Source: Shewanella saliphila (lineage in GTDB: Bacteria > Pseudomonadota > Gammaproteobacteria > Enterobacterales > Shewanellaceae). From it: a stretch of DNA of 54,173 bases. The position numbers and the translations under genes were made by a program. The stretch covers positions 1 through 54,173 of the forward strand of contig NZ_BMQV01000033.1 in the NCBI RefSeq assembly GCF_014648295.1, given 5' to 3'. Under the pieces are notes generated by a model. That model ran no database searches and was not told the origin of the DNA. It saw only the letters and a program-made list of their open reading frames with translations. This document shows positions 34,118 through 43,149 of the stretch, piece after piece. Each line of letters starts with the position of its first letter. Position 1 is the stretch's first letter.

Positions 34118-35026
34118 ATGGACAATATGGAACTGATAACGTTTGTCAATACGCAAATTATGCCTGTGTGTATTTTTTTGATTATGATGGGAATGGGCTT
34201 ATCGTTAGTGGTTAATGATTTTAAGCGAGTCGTTAAATACCCAAAAGCGGTTGCCATCGGCTTAACCAACCAATTATTGCTGCTTCCTATCATTGGATTT
34301 GCATTAGCCAATATCATGCCGTTAGAACCTGAATACGCCGTAGGGGTGATGTTATTAGTATTATGCCCAGGTGGCACCACATCCAATATGTTTTCGCACC
34401 TGGCTAAAGCCGACGTTGCCTTGTCGGTCACCATGACCGCAGTAGCCAGTTTAATTACGGTGTTTACCATACCCGTGGTGCTCAATTATTCATTGATCCA
34501 CTTTATGGGTGAAGGCAGTGAATTTCAGTTACCGATTATCGCAACCATGATAAGCCTAATGAAACTGACTATTGTGCCTATTGCACTGGGCATGTTGGTA
34601 AGACGCTACGCGCCAAAAATCGCACAAAGCACTCAGGTGCATGTGTCACGATTTGGTATTTTATTTCTCACGTTATTGATAATCTTTTTAACGTATATTC
34701 AACAAGATATTGTTATACCCGCATTAATTGCTGCAGGGCCAGTGTCGGTCATTCTCAATATCACAACCATGCTATTAGGCTACTACTCAAGTAAATATTT
34801 TGGCCTCAACTTTGCTCAACGCACCTCAATAACCATCGAAGTCGGTCTCCAAAACAGTACTTTATCTATGTTTATGGCGTTAACCTTACTCGCCAATTAT
34901 AAAATGTCGTTCACTCCCGCTATTTACACCCTTACCATGCTATTTACTGCGGGTATTTTAGTCGGTATGTTGAACTCTAAGTACGTAAAAGCGAAGCAGT
35001 TAACCCGCTCCGTGGTTGAAAACTAA
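34118..35026 (+). CDS. Bile acid:sodium symporter (BASS) family transporter
   Basis: This 302-residue inner-membrane protein of about nine to ten helices has the family motif LLVLCPGGTTSNMFSHLAKADVALSV. BASS proteins import bile acids or other organic anions (pantoate, pyruvate, 2-keto acids) with Na+. In this run it is the inner-membrane partner to the TonB receptor and so may import the amphipathic carboxylate that the cluster degrades. The ATG follows AGAGGT. Confidence 0.9.
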   Translation: MDNMELITFVNTQIMPVCIFLIMMGMGLSLVVNDFKRVVKYPKAVAIGLTNQLLLLPIIGFALANIMPLEPEYAVGVMLLVLCPGGTTSNMFSHLAKADVALSVTMTAVASLITVFTIPVVLNYSLIHFMGEGSEFQLPIIATMISLMKLTIVPIALGMLVRRYAPKIAQSTQVHVSRFGILFLTLLIIFLTYIQQDIVIPALIAAGPVSVILNITTMLLGYYSSKYFGLNFAQRTSITIEVGLQNSTLSMFMALTLLANYKMSFTPAIYTLTMLFTAGILVGMLNSKYVKAKQLTRSVVEN

Positions 35027-35055
35027 AAACGATAAACGAACCCATTAGGTGCAAT

Positions 35056-35748
35056 ATGCAATTAATCAATGTAACGATAGAAAATAATGTCCATATCATT
35101 AGCCTCAATAATGGCAAGGTAAATGCCATATCATCCGAGGTCATTACACAATTAAACCTCGCGCTTGATGATGCGGAGCAGCAAGCTGCTGTGGTAATAC
35201 TCACTGGTCAGCCCGGCATTTTGTCGGGCGGATACGATTTAAATACCATGAAACAAAGCCCAGAAGCGGCAATGGCGTTGGTCACAGCAGGCTCGAGTTT
35301 ATCTCGCAGAATGTTGGCTTTCCCTACTCCCATTATTGGCGTGTGCAGCGGTCATGCTATTGCTAAAGGCGCATTTTTATTACTGAGCTGTGATTACCGT
35401 ATCGGCTGTAGTGGCGCGTTTAAAATTGGCTTAAACGAAGTCGCTATCGGCATGACAATGCACCAGGCAGGCATTGAAATCGCCCGTAACCGTATTCCTA
35501 TTAATTACCTCTCTCGAGCGGTTATTAATGCTGAACTTTTTAGCCCAGAAGTCGCCGTAAACGCAGGCTTTTTGGATCAGGTTGTGGCGCCAGAACAACT
35601 CATGCAAACCGGCCTTGCTGTTGCAAGCCAAATGCAACAACTGAATATGAAAGCCCATCACGGCACAAAATTAAAAGAACGTCAGCACATTTTAACAGCC
35701 TTAGATGCTGCAATTGAACATGACGCATTAACAACAAAAATAGTATAA
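35056..35748 (+). CDS. Crotonase / enoyl-CoA hydratase family protein
   Basis: This 230-residue crotonase has oxyanion-hole segments ILSGGYDLNTM and CSGHAIAKGAFLLLSCDYRIG. It has one likely catalytic Glu in GLNEVAIGM; the second Glu of classical hydratases is not evident. It may act as a hydratase or isomerase on a CoA thioester. It is followed 10 bp later by a second crotonase and probably forms one operon with it. Confidence 0.88.
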   Translation: MQLINVTIENNVHIISLNNGKVNAISSEVITQLNLALDDAEQQAAVVILTGQPGILSGGYDLNTMKQSPEAAMALVTAGSSLSRRMLAFPTPIIGVCSGHAIAKGAFLLLSCDYRIGCSGAFKIGLNEVAIGMTMHQAGIEIARNRIPINYLSRAVINAELFSPEVAVNAGFLDQVVAPEQLMQTGLAVASQMQQLNMKAHHGTKLKERQHILTALDAAIEHDALTTKIV

Positions 35749-35758
35749 GGATATCACC

Positions 35759-36613
35759 ATGAGTCTGCAGGAAAGCTATAACACTCTCACCGTTGAGATT
35801 AACAACAAAGTCGCCCACATTGTGCTTAATCGTCCTGATGAACTGAACTCAATGAATGTCGATTTTTGGCATGAGTTTCCTCAAGTCATTGACACGATAA
35901 ATAATCAATCAGCTGCACGTGCCATTGTGATTTCATCAACCGGTAAACATTTTTGTGCAGGTATGGATCTCGCGGTATTTAGTGCCAACAATGGCGCAGA
36001 TAATATTGAGTTGGGCCGTAAGCATGAACAATTACGCCGTTTAGTGCTTAAATTGCAAGACTGCTTCTCGGTATTAGAATCTGTGCGTATGCCCGTGTTA
36101 ATGGCCATTCAAGGTGGTTGTATTGGCGGCGCGGTAGATATGGTCACCGCCGCCGATTGCCGATACTGCACCATTGATGCCTTTTTCAGTATCGAAGAAA
36201 CCAAACTCGGCATGACCGCCGATGTCGGGACATTACAACGTTTGCCTAAGCTTATCTCTATCGGTTTAGTCAAAGAGCTTGCCTACACAGGTCGCAGAAT
36301 GCCTGCAGATGAAGCCAAACAAGCTGGTTTAGTCAATCATGTGTATGACGACCATCAGTCAATGCTTGATGCAGTATTAGGCATGGCGGCAGAAATGGCG
36401 GCGCGTTCGCCTTTGGCTGTGGCTGGTTGTAAAGAGATGATCAACTATGCCCGCGACCATAGTGTGGCAGACAGCTTAAATTACATGTCAGTTTGGCAAA
36501 GCGGCATGTTCCAACCACAAAACGATATGATGGAAATCTTTACAGCTAAAGCACAAAAGCGCGAGCCACAATTTGCTGAGTTGACTCAAATAGATCCATC
36601 AAAAATATTCTAA
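35759..36613 (+). CDS. Dienoyl-CoA isomerase-like crotonase (ECH1 type)
   Basis: This 284-residue crotonase has HFCAGMDLAVF and QGGCIGGAVDMVTAADCRYC (oxyanion hole) and the segment IEETKLGMTADVGTLQRLP. The Asp of CIGGAVD, the Glu of IEE and the Asp of TADVGTLQR match the catalytic acids of delta3,5-delta2,4-dienoyl-CoA isomerase. That enzyme handles odd-position double bonds of unsaturated fatty acids. A substrate with conjugated or odd-numbered double bonds is therefore likely. Confidence 0.88.
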   Translation: MSLQESYNTLTVEINNKVAHIVLNRPDELNSMNVDFWHEFPQVIDTINNQSAARAIVISSTGKHFCAGMDLAVFSANNGADNIELGRKHEQLRRLVLKLQDCFSVLESVRMPVLMAIQGGCIGGAVDMVTAADCRYCTIDAFFSIEETKLGMTADVGTLQRLPKLISIGLVKELAYTGRRMPADEAKQAGLVNHVYDDHQSMLDAVLGMAAEMAARSPLAVAGCKEMINYARDHSVADSLNYMSVWQSGMFQPQNDMMEIFTAKAQKREPQFAELTQIDPSKIF

Positions 36614-36703
36614 GCATTATGGATTATTGCACTCTTTGCTACTAACACGCTTTATAGATGATTTAATTTGATAGCAAAAAGTGTTCAACCATTTAGAGAC
36701 ATT

Positions 36704-37489
36704 ATGACTAAACCATTAATTAACCTAGTGCATGCTAATGGCTTTCCCGCGGGAAGCTATAATACCTTTTTAACTCAATTTGAGGGAGACTATCGCACGG
36801 TTGCCCACAATCAATTTGGTCACAACGTGATGTATCCCATTCACAGTAACTGGCAACACCTTGTTACTGAGCTAGTTGAATTTATTAAAAAACAACATGA
36901 GCCAGTAATTTGTGTTGGTCACTCTTTTGGTGGCGTTCTTTCCTTTATCGCGGCCTGCCAACATCCTGAATTATTCCGGGGGTTAGTGATGTTAGACCCA
37001 CCCGTGGTCACAGGGGCATTTTCGCATTTGTTAAGCGTTATTAAACGAACGCCCTATATTGATAAATTATCTCCGGCGGGTAAAGCGAAAACACGTCAAC
37101 ATCAATGGCCAGAAAATACCAATTTAGTTGATTATTTTTCACAAAAGACCTTGTTTAAAAATTTCGACCCACGTTGTTTACAAGACTATGTGCATTCAGG
37201 CTCGATTGCACGAAATCAACGCCTAGAACTCACCTTCTCCCCAGCCGTTGAAGCCGATATTTTTCGGCATTTACCGACCAACCTGGTCAAATACAAAAAC
37301 AAACTCACCGTGCCTGCTAAACTAATTTACGGCGAAAACACCAATATCTTTCCGATTAAACATTTTGTGCGTTTCGCCAAACTCAATGATATTGAATTAC
37401 AGACCTTGCCTAAAGGCGGCCATATGTTCCCATTAGAGCAACCTGAAAACACCGCTGCCATGGTCAAAGAGATTATTAAAGATTGGTAA
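36704..37489 (+). CDS. Alpha/beta hydrolase with Ser nucleophile
   Basis: This 261-residue protein has VGHSFGGVLSF with the serine nucleophile, an acid in IYGENTNIFP, and the C-terminal GGHMFPLEQP histidine. It is an esterase, thioesterase or lactonase of unknown specificity. The open frame begins at a TTG (36668), but the ATG at 36704, preceded by GAGAC, gives the usual N-terminus LINLVHANGFPAG. It lies in the run after the two crotonases. Confidence 0.82.
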   Translation: MTKPLINLVHANGFPAGSYNTFLTQFEGDYRTVAHNQFGHNVMYPIHSNWQHLVTELVEFIKKQHEPVICVGHSFGGVLSFIAACQHPELFRGLVMLDPPVVTGAFSHLLSVIKRTPYIDKLSPAGKAKTRQHQWPENTNLVDYFSQKTLFKNFDPRCLQDYVHSGSIARNQRLELTFSPAVEADIFRHLPTNLVKYKNKLTVPAKLIYGENTNIFPIKHFVRFAKLNDIELQTLPKGGHMFPLEQPENTAAMVKEIIKDW

Positions 37490-37535
37490 CAAGCGATAGT
37501 CAGTGTTGATTAAATAGCAGCAAAAGGAATGAGCA

Positions 37536-38639
37536 ATGATAAAGCCAACGACATTGATAACCGCCCTAACCTGTGGCTTGTGTTTCAGTTTTTCTGTGTC
37601 CGCGTTACCGTTAAATAAAATACAACTCCCACAAGGGTTTAGTATTGATATTTACGCTGACAATATCGAAAACGCACGCCAAATGGCGCTGGGCGAGAAA
37701 GGCACAGTATTTGTGGGCAGTCGCAAGGCTGGCAATGTTTATGCCCTTATAGACAGCAACCAGGATTTTAAAGCTGATAAGCAAATCGTTATCGCTAAAG
37801 ATTTGTTTATGCCATCGGGTTTAGCATTTCATAATGGCAGTTTGTATGTGGCTGAAGTCGATAAAATTTGGCGTTACCCTAATATTGAAAACAGCTTACC
37901 GGATATTCCAACGCCTGAGTTGGTTTACGATAAGCTGCCCAATAAAGCCCATCATGGTTGGAAATTCATTGCCTTTGGGCCAGATGGACACTTGTATATT
38001 CCCGTAGGCGCACCTTGTAATGTGTGTGAAAGTCAGCTGCCTTTCGCATCCATCTTAAAACTCAATATCGACACCAAACAAACTACAATTGTCGCTAAAG
38101 GTGTGCGTAATAGTGTGGGGTTTGATTTCCACCCTGTTAGCGGCGACTTATGGTTTACCGACAACGGCCGCGACATGATGGGCGACGATTTACCCGATGA
38201 TGAACTTAATCATGTCACCCAAACAGGCCAACACTTTGGTTTTCCCTATGTGCACAACACTGTCATTCATGATCCTGATTTTTCCAACACCAAAACCGCC
38301 AAACTGAACACACCTCCGGCATTAACCTTAGGCGCTCATGTTGCGGCATTAGGCATGGAGTTTTATCAAGGGACACAATTCCCACCCACATATCACCATT
38401 CAATATTCATTGCCCAACACGGCTCGTGGAACCGCACGAACAAAGTCGGTTACCGCATTATGCAAGTGGTCGTTGAAGGAAATAAAGTGATCGACTATCA
38501 ACCCTTCGCTACCGGCTGGCTTGAAGGCGAGCAAAGCTGGGGCCGCCCAGTGGATGTGATGACTTTAACAGACGGCTCTATTTTAGTATCAGATGACTTT
38601 GCCAATGCAGTGTATCGGATTAGTTATATCAAGAAATAA
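37536..38639 (+). CDS. PQQ-type sugar dehydrogenase / sorbosone dehydrogenase-like protein
   Basis: This 367-residue protein has a signal peptide (residues 1-23) and a six-bladed beta-propeller: GNVYAL, GPDGHLYIPVGAPCNVC, FHPVSGDLWFTDNGRDMMGDD, FIAQHGSWNR and DGSILVSDDF match the soluble glucose/sorbosone dehydrogenase family. It is periplasmic. The fold often, but not always, binds PQQ; no PQQ synthesis genes are in the window. AAAGGAATG gives the ribosome site. The last about 20 codons and the downstream flank recur at 41717-42015, so the end of the gene was duplicated. Confidence 0.87.
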   Translation: MIKPTTLITALTCGLCFSFSVSALPLNKIQLPQGFSIDIYADNIENARQMALGEKGTVFVGSRKAGNVYALIDSNQDFKADKQIVIAKDLFMPSGLAFHNGSLYVAEVDKIWRYPNIENSLPDIPTPELVYDKLPNKAHHGWKFIAFGPDGHLYIPVGAPCNVCESQLPFASILKLNIDTKQTTIVAKGVRNSVGFDFHPVSGDLWFTDNGRDMMGDDLPDDELNHVTQTGQHFGFPYVHNTVIHDPDFSNTKTAKLNTPPALTLGAHVAALGMEFYQGTQFPPTYHHSIFIAQHGSWNRTNKVGYRIMQVVVEGNKVIDYQPFATGWLEGEQSWGRPVDVMTLTDGSILVSDDFANAVYRISYIKK

Positions 38640-38688
38640 ACGTATGTTCTGACTTAACTCTTCAACCATGGCTAGTTTACTAAACCCC

Positions 38689-38842
38689 TTTCTCGTCGTC
38701 CCGGCAGTGCTGTTGAGCCGGGATCCAGGTGTTTGTTGTGCTTTTAGTTTTGGCTAAGATATGCGTGAAAGGCCATGACAAGTTCACGTGTTCTTTTATG
38801 TAAAGTATTCAACTGCCACAAGTTCAGAGTTGAATTTGAGCA
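38689..38842 (+). repeat. Dispersed palindromic repeat, copy 1
   Basis: A REP-like palindrome CCCGGC/GCCGGG (38700-38722) is followed by a conserved tail (GATCCAGGTGTTTG ... CACGTGTTC ... AGAGTTGAATTT). The first 79 bp match 41826-41904 with a single visible difference, and the tail matches an inverted third copy at 43604-43711. The rest of 38640-39016 shows no gene. Confidence 0.8.
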
Positions 38843-39016
38843 TTTCCAATCATGGCTTCTGACTAATTTGGACAGAAATTAGCTTAAGGGGCAAGTTTTA
38901 AACTGTTCTTATAAAATTTTACCCTGACCCACTAAATTAAATTTACACGGCTACCTAGGTGGTAACCGTGTGTGCAACTGTGTAATTCGTTTTTTGTCCA
39001 CAGTATTCAAAGTTAA

Positions 39017-39355
39017 TTATAGGTTCTTAAATCCACACTCTTTATAACCGCCTGTGCACGCAGACCACTTGTATCTACTTGTAGCATGACATGTGTAAAA
39101 ACCAGTATTCGTTCTACCTGGGGCGAGCGTAGAATCACTTCCACAACTCCATTTTCCATTTTTCTTTTCTATGCACATTTTCACATAAATCGTTTGCGAG
39201 CAACCGTTCTTGACTTTAATTTGCAATGAGTCTGGAGAACCACAACTATTTCCCCAGTTATCGTCAAGTGATACGCAGTGCTGCGCATCTGCGGCGTAAA
39301 CACTAGCTGATAGCCACAAACTGATAATCGTAATAATTCCAATTAATTTTGCCAT
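39017..39355 (-). CDS. Small secreted Cys-rich protein
   Basis: This 112-residue protein has a signal peptide (1-21, ending SASVYA) and eight cysteines in the mature part (27, 38, 52, 61, 71, 89, 100, 107), enough for four disulfides. Features include NGCSQTIYVKMC, GKWSCGSDSTLAPG and YKWSACTGGYKEC. I do not recognise a characterised family. It is alone in a rearranged patch between repeat copies. A perfect 8-bp inverted repeat lies 36-61 bp upstream of its start. Confidence 0.75.
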   Translation of the reverse strand: MAKLIGIITIISLWLSASVYAADAQHCVSLDDNWGNSCGSPDSLQIKVKNGCSQTIYVKMCIEKKNGKWSCGSDSTLAPGRTNTGFYTCHATSRYKWSACTGGYKECGFKNL

Positions 39356-39390
39356 ACTATTACCTTTTCGCCCAGATAAAGAAATGCTCT

Positions 39391-39416
39391 AGGTGTTGGA
39401 CGTATTAAACACCTAA
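39391..39416. promoter_or_regulatory. Inverted repeat upstream of the Cys-rich protein gene
   Basis: TAGGTGTT (39391-39398) and AACACCTA (39409-39416), 18 bp centre to centre, could be an operator or leader hairpin. The rest of 39417-39699 is AT-rich with no gene seen. Confidence 0.4.
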
Positions 39417-39699
39417 CAGCTTGAACGGCTCTCCGATAAAGCCGACCTTTGAGTTATTGATTAACATCACCCTACATTTCCTATATCTCTGAACTAAAGC
39501 AATTTAATGATTCTTACACTCAAAATAAAACTTAAATTGCACCTAAAAGTGTCAAGATAAAATGTAAAAATAAACCAAAAAACATTAATATATTAAAATA
39601 GCTATATTTTTCTCAACATAGTCTTTTAGATTGATTTTGTTCACATGTTTTTAAGGTTTTTAAAGGCGTCACCCATCACTTTTATACTATTGATGACTC

Positions 39700-40294
39700 T
39701 CAGTTTTCATTTGCTGGGTTAAGTGCTGCGCTTGGCTCTAGCTTAATGTCATGAGCCATGACATCTGTGACAGTAGATTGAGCTGCTGTACTATTTAACT
39801 CTGCTGGCGTTTGACGGGATGGGCTTAGCATATACCTTGCAAGCCATGCGGTGAGAGGGATAGTGAGCACAATACCAACGCTACCTGCAAGTGCATGGAT
39901 TATGGCTAATGCGATCACTGGTGTATTAATAAATTGTGTCAAGGGCATATCTAACCCCCAAACCATCATAATAGTCGTCAGAGAACTACCAGCAAAAGCT
40001 AAGATTAATGTATTGGTCATCGTTCCCATAATATCTCTACCAATGTTCATACTGGCACGCATTAACTGGGTTGGGGAAAGTTTAGGGTCTGTAATTCGTA
40101 ACTCGTTGTAAGCTGACGCGATGGATATAGCAACGTCCATAACCGCACCTAATGCCGAGATCATAATGGCCACAAACATTAACCATCTAACCTGTATTAT
40201 TTGATTAGAAATATAGATAACGTCCTCACCTTTATCGAGGTAAATACCAGACAGATGAGTAAATTCACCAAAGACTTGGGCCATTATGCCAGGG
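39700..40294 (-). pseudogene. YibE/F-family membrane protein, 5'-truncated
   Basis: About 195 residues with WLMFVAIMISALGAVMDVAISIASAYNEL, MGTMTNTLILAFAGSSL and a C-terminal membrane segment match the C-terminal part of YibE/F proteins (usually about 370-400 residues). The N-terminal half is missing: upstream of about 40294 the frame runs into a tandem repeat array and stays open to 40446, giving a repetitive GWHFSL-type artefact. The gene was therefore cut by the repeat-bearing element. The normal role is unknown. Confidence 0.85.
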
Positions 40295-40464
40295 AACGAA
40301 AAGTGCAACGAAAAGTGCCACCCATAATTTGTACAAGTAACCTTGCAACGAAAAGTGCCACCCATAATTTGTACCAACGAAAAGTGCCACCCATAGTGCA
40401 ACGAAAAGTGCCACCCATAATTTGTGCAACGAAAAGTGCCACCCATAATTTGTACAAGTAACCT
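40295..40464. repeat. Tandem repeats resembling an IS21-family end
   Basis: Six copies, some partial, of a unit starting CAACGAAAAGTGCCACCCAT and continuing AATTTGTAC begin at 40295, 40306, 40346, 40375, 40399 and 40427. Two copies continue into AAGTAACCT. GAAAAGTGCCACCCA resembles the multiple terminal repeats that bind IS21-family transposase. No istA or istB gene is present. Unit starts are 11-40 bp apart with no unique spacers, so it is not CRISPR. Confidence 0.75.
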
Positions 40465-40649
40465 AACTCGTTTTCATTGCTTTGGCGATAGTTATGTTTG
40501 ATGTACTCAACTACTTAATTTCAATCGATATGGCTAAATCATTAGCGTTAAATGAGTAAGTTATCTGTCATCTAAGAAATTCGGTACAGCAGAAAAACTT
40601 GATAGCAATCAAGTATAAGAAGAATTGAAATTTGATTGGGGATGATGAC

Positions 40650-41627
40650 TTAAGCACACAGCCAGCGCTGACAATTTGCCGCGCCTTGTCGTCGTTTTCG
40701 CTCTAAATGCTCACAATATTCGGTTAAGGCAGGTAGTGCTCCGACAGCACCTTTAAATAATGCACCAAACTCTGTAGTGATTTTAAGCCAATTCTCTGCT
40801 GGGATGTTTAATCTATTCAGTATGTCCTGACTGCTTGAGCTAATTGCGCCACGCTTATCTTCTCGAATAATTCGACCGGTATCTTCAACCAGTACAATGT
40901 AGTCTTTCACGCTGAACATGAGCCCGTTAGGCATATTAAGTCGTTCATTACCCACAAACGGTAATAGCTCAGCTGGTTGCTCACCTTTCATTGCTGAATT
41001 TATACGTCGCTGAATACTGGTGTAATCTGAGGTTTCAGGGGTTGCAGCCATATTGGCTCTGACAGGGTTTAAATCGACATAAGCCATACAGGCGAGTACT
41101 GCGGCTTCATCAAGCAGTGCTTGAGATTTAAAGCGACCTTCCCAGAATCGCCCTGTGCACTTATCTTCTTTGTTGGCCATTCTGGCGATGGGCTCACTGA
41201 GTGAACGCATAAACCAACTAATATCAATTAAGCGCTTACGGTATTCGGTAATGCATTCATTAACCGTTTGTAGCTCAAATGAGTTAAGGTCTTCTTCTTT
41301 TAGGTATTTGTGCGTGAGTAACGTACCTTTAAAACCCTTGTGCCATTGAATGAGCACTTCTTTATCTGACCACTCTTTAACTTTGTCAGCATCGACTTTT
41401 AACACCACATGCAAGTGGTTACTCATCACTGTATAGGCACAGATATCAATAGCAAATATGGTCGCCAATTCAATAATACGAGCATCAACCCACTCACGCC
41501 GATGCTCAAAGTTCTCACCTGTTGAGTTATCAATTCCACAAAGAAATGCCTTACGTACCACACGAGAACAACAGTGATAGTAAGGTGTATCTTCTAGACT
41601 AACGATTGTCTGTCTTGGTCTGGCCAT
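40650..41627 (-). CDS. RAYT-like transposase (IS200-like Y1 domain)
   Basis: This 325-residue protein starts MARPRQTIVSLEDTPYYHCC, a REP-associated-transposase N-terminus. The HUH motif is HLHVV in VMSNHLHVVLK, and the catalytic Tyr is probably in TEYRKRLIDISWFM. RFWEGRFKSQ and YVDLNPVRA are characteristic of the family. These are single-copy domesticated Y1 enzymes that act on palindromic REP sequences. Copies of a REP-like palindrome lie about 1.9 kb downstream and 0.2 kb upstream of the gene, consistent with that role. The coding region looks intact. Confidence 0.9.
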   Translation of the reverse strand: MARPRQTIVSLEDTPYYHCCSRVVRKAFLCGIDNSTGENFEHRREWVDARIIELATIFAIDICAYTVMSNHLHVVLKVDADKVKEWSDKEVLIQWHKGFKGTLLTHKYLKEEDLNSFELQTVNECITEYRKRLIDISWFMRSLSEPIARMANKEDKCTGRFWEGRFKSQALLDEAAVLACMAYVDLNPVRANMAATPETSDYTSIQRRINSAMKGEQPAELLPFVGNERLNMPNGLMFSVKDYIVLVEDTGRIIREDKRGAISSSSQDILNRLNIPAENWLKITTEFGALFKGAVGALPALTEYCEHLERKRRQGAANCQRWLCA

Positions 41628-41716
41628 CTTAGATTACCTGTCAGAGTTAAAGGTAACTAAGCCTAGTTGGTTGTACAATATTCATCCACTTAGGCTGGGT
41701 GGCCATGTTCTATGTT

Positions 41717-41778
41717 CTATTTTAGTATCAGATGACTTTGCCAATGCAGTGTATCGGATTAGTTATACCAAGCAGTAA
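41717..41778 (+). pseudogene. Duplicated 3' end of the sorbosone-dehydrogenase-like gene
   Basis: The sequence encodes SILVSDDFANAVYRISYTKQ and a stop, nearly identical to the last codons of the gene ending at 38639 (IKK replaced by TKQ). Nothing of the upstream gene is present. It is followed by the second copy of the dispersed repeat, as after the intact gene. Confidence 0.88.
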
Positions 41779-41825
41779 CAGCACGTTAAGCCTTAACTCG
41801 TAGATGATAGAAAATTACTAACCTC

Positions 41826-42015
41826 TTTCTCGTCGTCCCGGCAGTGCTGTTGAGCCGGGATCCTGGTGTTTGTTGTGCTTTTAGTTTTGGCTAAGATATG
41901 CGTGGCTAAAATATACATGACAGGTCATGACAAGTTTACGTGTTTTTATGCAAAGTCTTCAACGGTATCCGTAAATTTAAGCGTTTATTTGAGGATTTCC
42001 AGTTATGGCTTCTGA
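41826..42015 (+). repeat. Dispersed palindromic repeat, copy 2
   Basis: CCCGGC/GCCGGG palindrome (41837-41859) with the same tail as copy 1, including TTAGTTTTGGCTAAGATATG, then a diverged stretch with TCTTCAACGG and TTATGGCTTCTGAC. With copy 1 it forms direct repeats around the RAYT region. The remaining sequence to 42205 shows no gene; 42100-42155 weakly resembles a group II intron 3' end. Confidence 0.8.
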
Positions 42016-42205
42016 CAAAATTTGCAAAGAAGAGCGTTGGCGGAGGAATGCCATTTTGATGCCTGGAGCATCATTAGCCATTCAGTCGTGTACGTAGCTG
42101 CATACAGGGGAGTGAGGCTTTATACCTCCTGCTACCCGATTAGGGCATTATTCCCGTTTCTTACGCGTTGAAAAAAATTAAACCGTGAGATTTTATCGCA
42201 GATAA

Positions 42206-43087
42206 TTAACGAATTATGTATTTTCTTAGAGATGGCAATACTCTCTTGATGATTCGAATCGGTAAAATTAGCTTTTGTTTTTTTGCGGGAATACCTTTGC
42301 CATTTGTTTTAAAAAACTCTTGATTAAATTGATCTATCCATAGTTTGTTAAGATTTGAGCTTTGTTTTTTTATGGATGGTTCGACTATTACCTTTTTTAG
42401 AAGCTCTTCAGGAATAACAGAGTACAAAACTTCGCTTGGATTCGTTATAAAGTCTTCGTAGACTATCTCTATCACGTTTTCATTTAATGACGAAACGAAA
42501 ACATCAGTAATAATTTCTTGCTGTTTAATCGCCTTAATTTTACTTTTTATCTTGTCGAAAGAGTACACGGGCGTAACATCGGTTTTGAATTTACTACTCC
42601 ACTTTTCCGTTTGACTAGCAATTTCGTATGATACTGCTTGTGCGATGACATTTCTCCTCCGAATTCTTATAAAGATTTTCTTAGAGCTTGGAAAATACTC
42701 TTTAAAATTGTAATAGATAGGTAGGTGGCTTCCATGCAAGTTTATGCCGAGCCATCCACTTTTCAATGTACGAAAACGAATCAATTGATTTATGAACTTC
42801 TCCTTATCAAGTAAGTCTTCTTTAAGACATCCCCATCTGTTCGCAAGTATTGGCAAGTATTGATAGGGCTGGAAATACTCATGCGCCAAACAAAAACCAA
42901 ATTTATAAAGAAGATCACAAATCATGGTGCTTCCTGATCGCGGCGTGCTCAAAAGAAAAAAGATCCCTTTAAGGTTTTGTGGATAGTCCACATCATATTG
43001 TTTATCAATAAAATCCGATTCAGGGATCTTCACTATCGCAGTTTCCGTCTGCTTTTTGGTAATTCTAATCTCGTTGTTTTCTGTCAT
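42206..43087 (-). CDS. Stf0-type sulfotransferase
   Basis: This 293-residue protein has the PAPS 5'-phosphosulfate loop STPRSGSTMICDLL (about residues 45-58), LAHEYFQP typical of the Stf0 family (trehalose 2-sulfotransferase), and the 3'-phosphate-binding IFIRIRRRNVIAQAVSY. It would sulfate a carbohydrate or lipid acceptor that I cannot name. The frame stays open to 43207, but that extension reads into a group II intron fragment; MTENNEIRITKK at 43087 is the likelier start, with a weak GGAT ribosome site. The gene is visibly A/T-richer than its neighbours and sits in a mobile-element patch, which suggests horizontal gain. Confidence 0.82.
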   Translation of the reverse strand: MTENNEIRITKKQTETAIVKIPESDFIDKQYDVDYPQNLKGIFFLLSTPRSGSTMICDLLYKFGFCLAHEYFQPYQYLPILANRWGCLKEDLLDKEKFINQLIRFRTLKSGWLGINLHGSHLPIYYNFKEYFPSSKKIFIRIRRRNVIAQAVSYEIASQTEKWSSKFKTDVTPVYSFDKIKSKIKAIKQQEIITDVFVSSLNENVIEIVYEDFITNPSEVLYSVIPEELLKKVIVEPSIKKQSSNLNKLWIDQFNQEFFKTNGKGIPAKKQKLILPIRIIKRVLPSLRKYIIR

Positions 43088-43149
43088 ACTATATCCAAAG
43101 TGTGCTTTTAATTTAGAGCAGAAGTATTTTCCGTCCGGTTGATTACGTT

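Noticed and set aside
39700..40446. Intact 248-residue protein with repeated GWHFSL segments
   Set aside because: The N-terminal 50 residues come from reading through non-coding tandem repeats; the real homology is only the C-terminal part of YibE/F.
40295..40464. CRISPR array
   Set aside because: Units are directly adjacent or overlap in truncated form, with no unique spacers of constant length and no cas genes in the window.
42100..42155. Group II intron 3' end (domain V/VI-like GGGGAGTGAGGC and CTACCCGAT)
   Set aside because: Only the last bases resemble an intron end; a domain V hairpin with the AGC triad could not be confirmed, so it is not listed as a feature.
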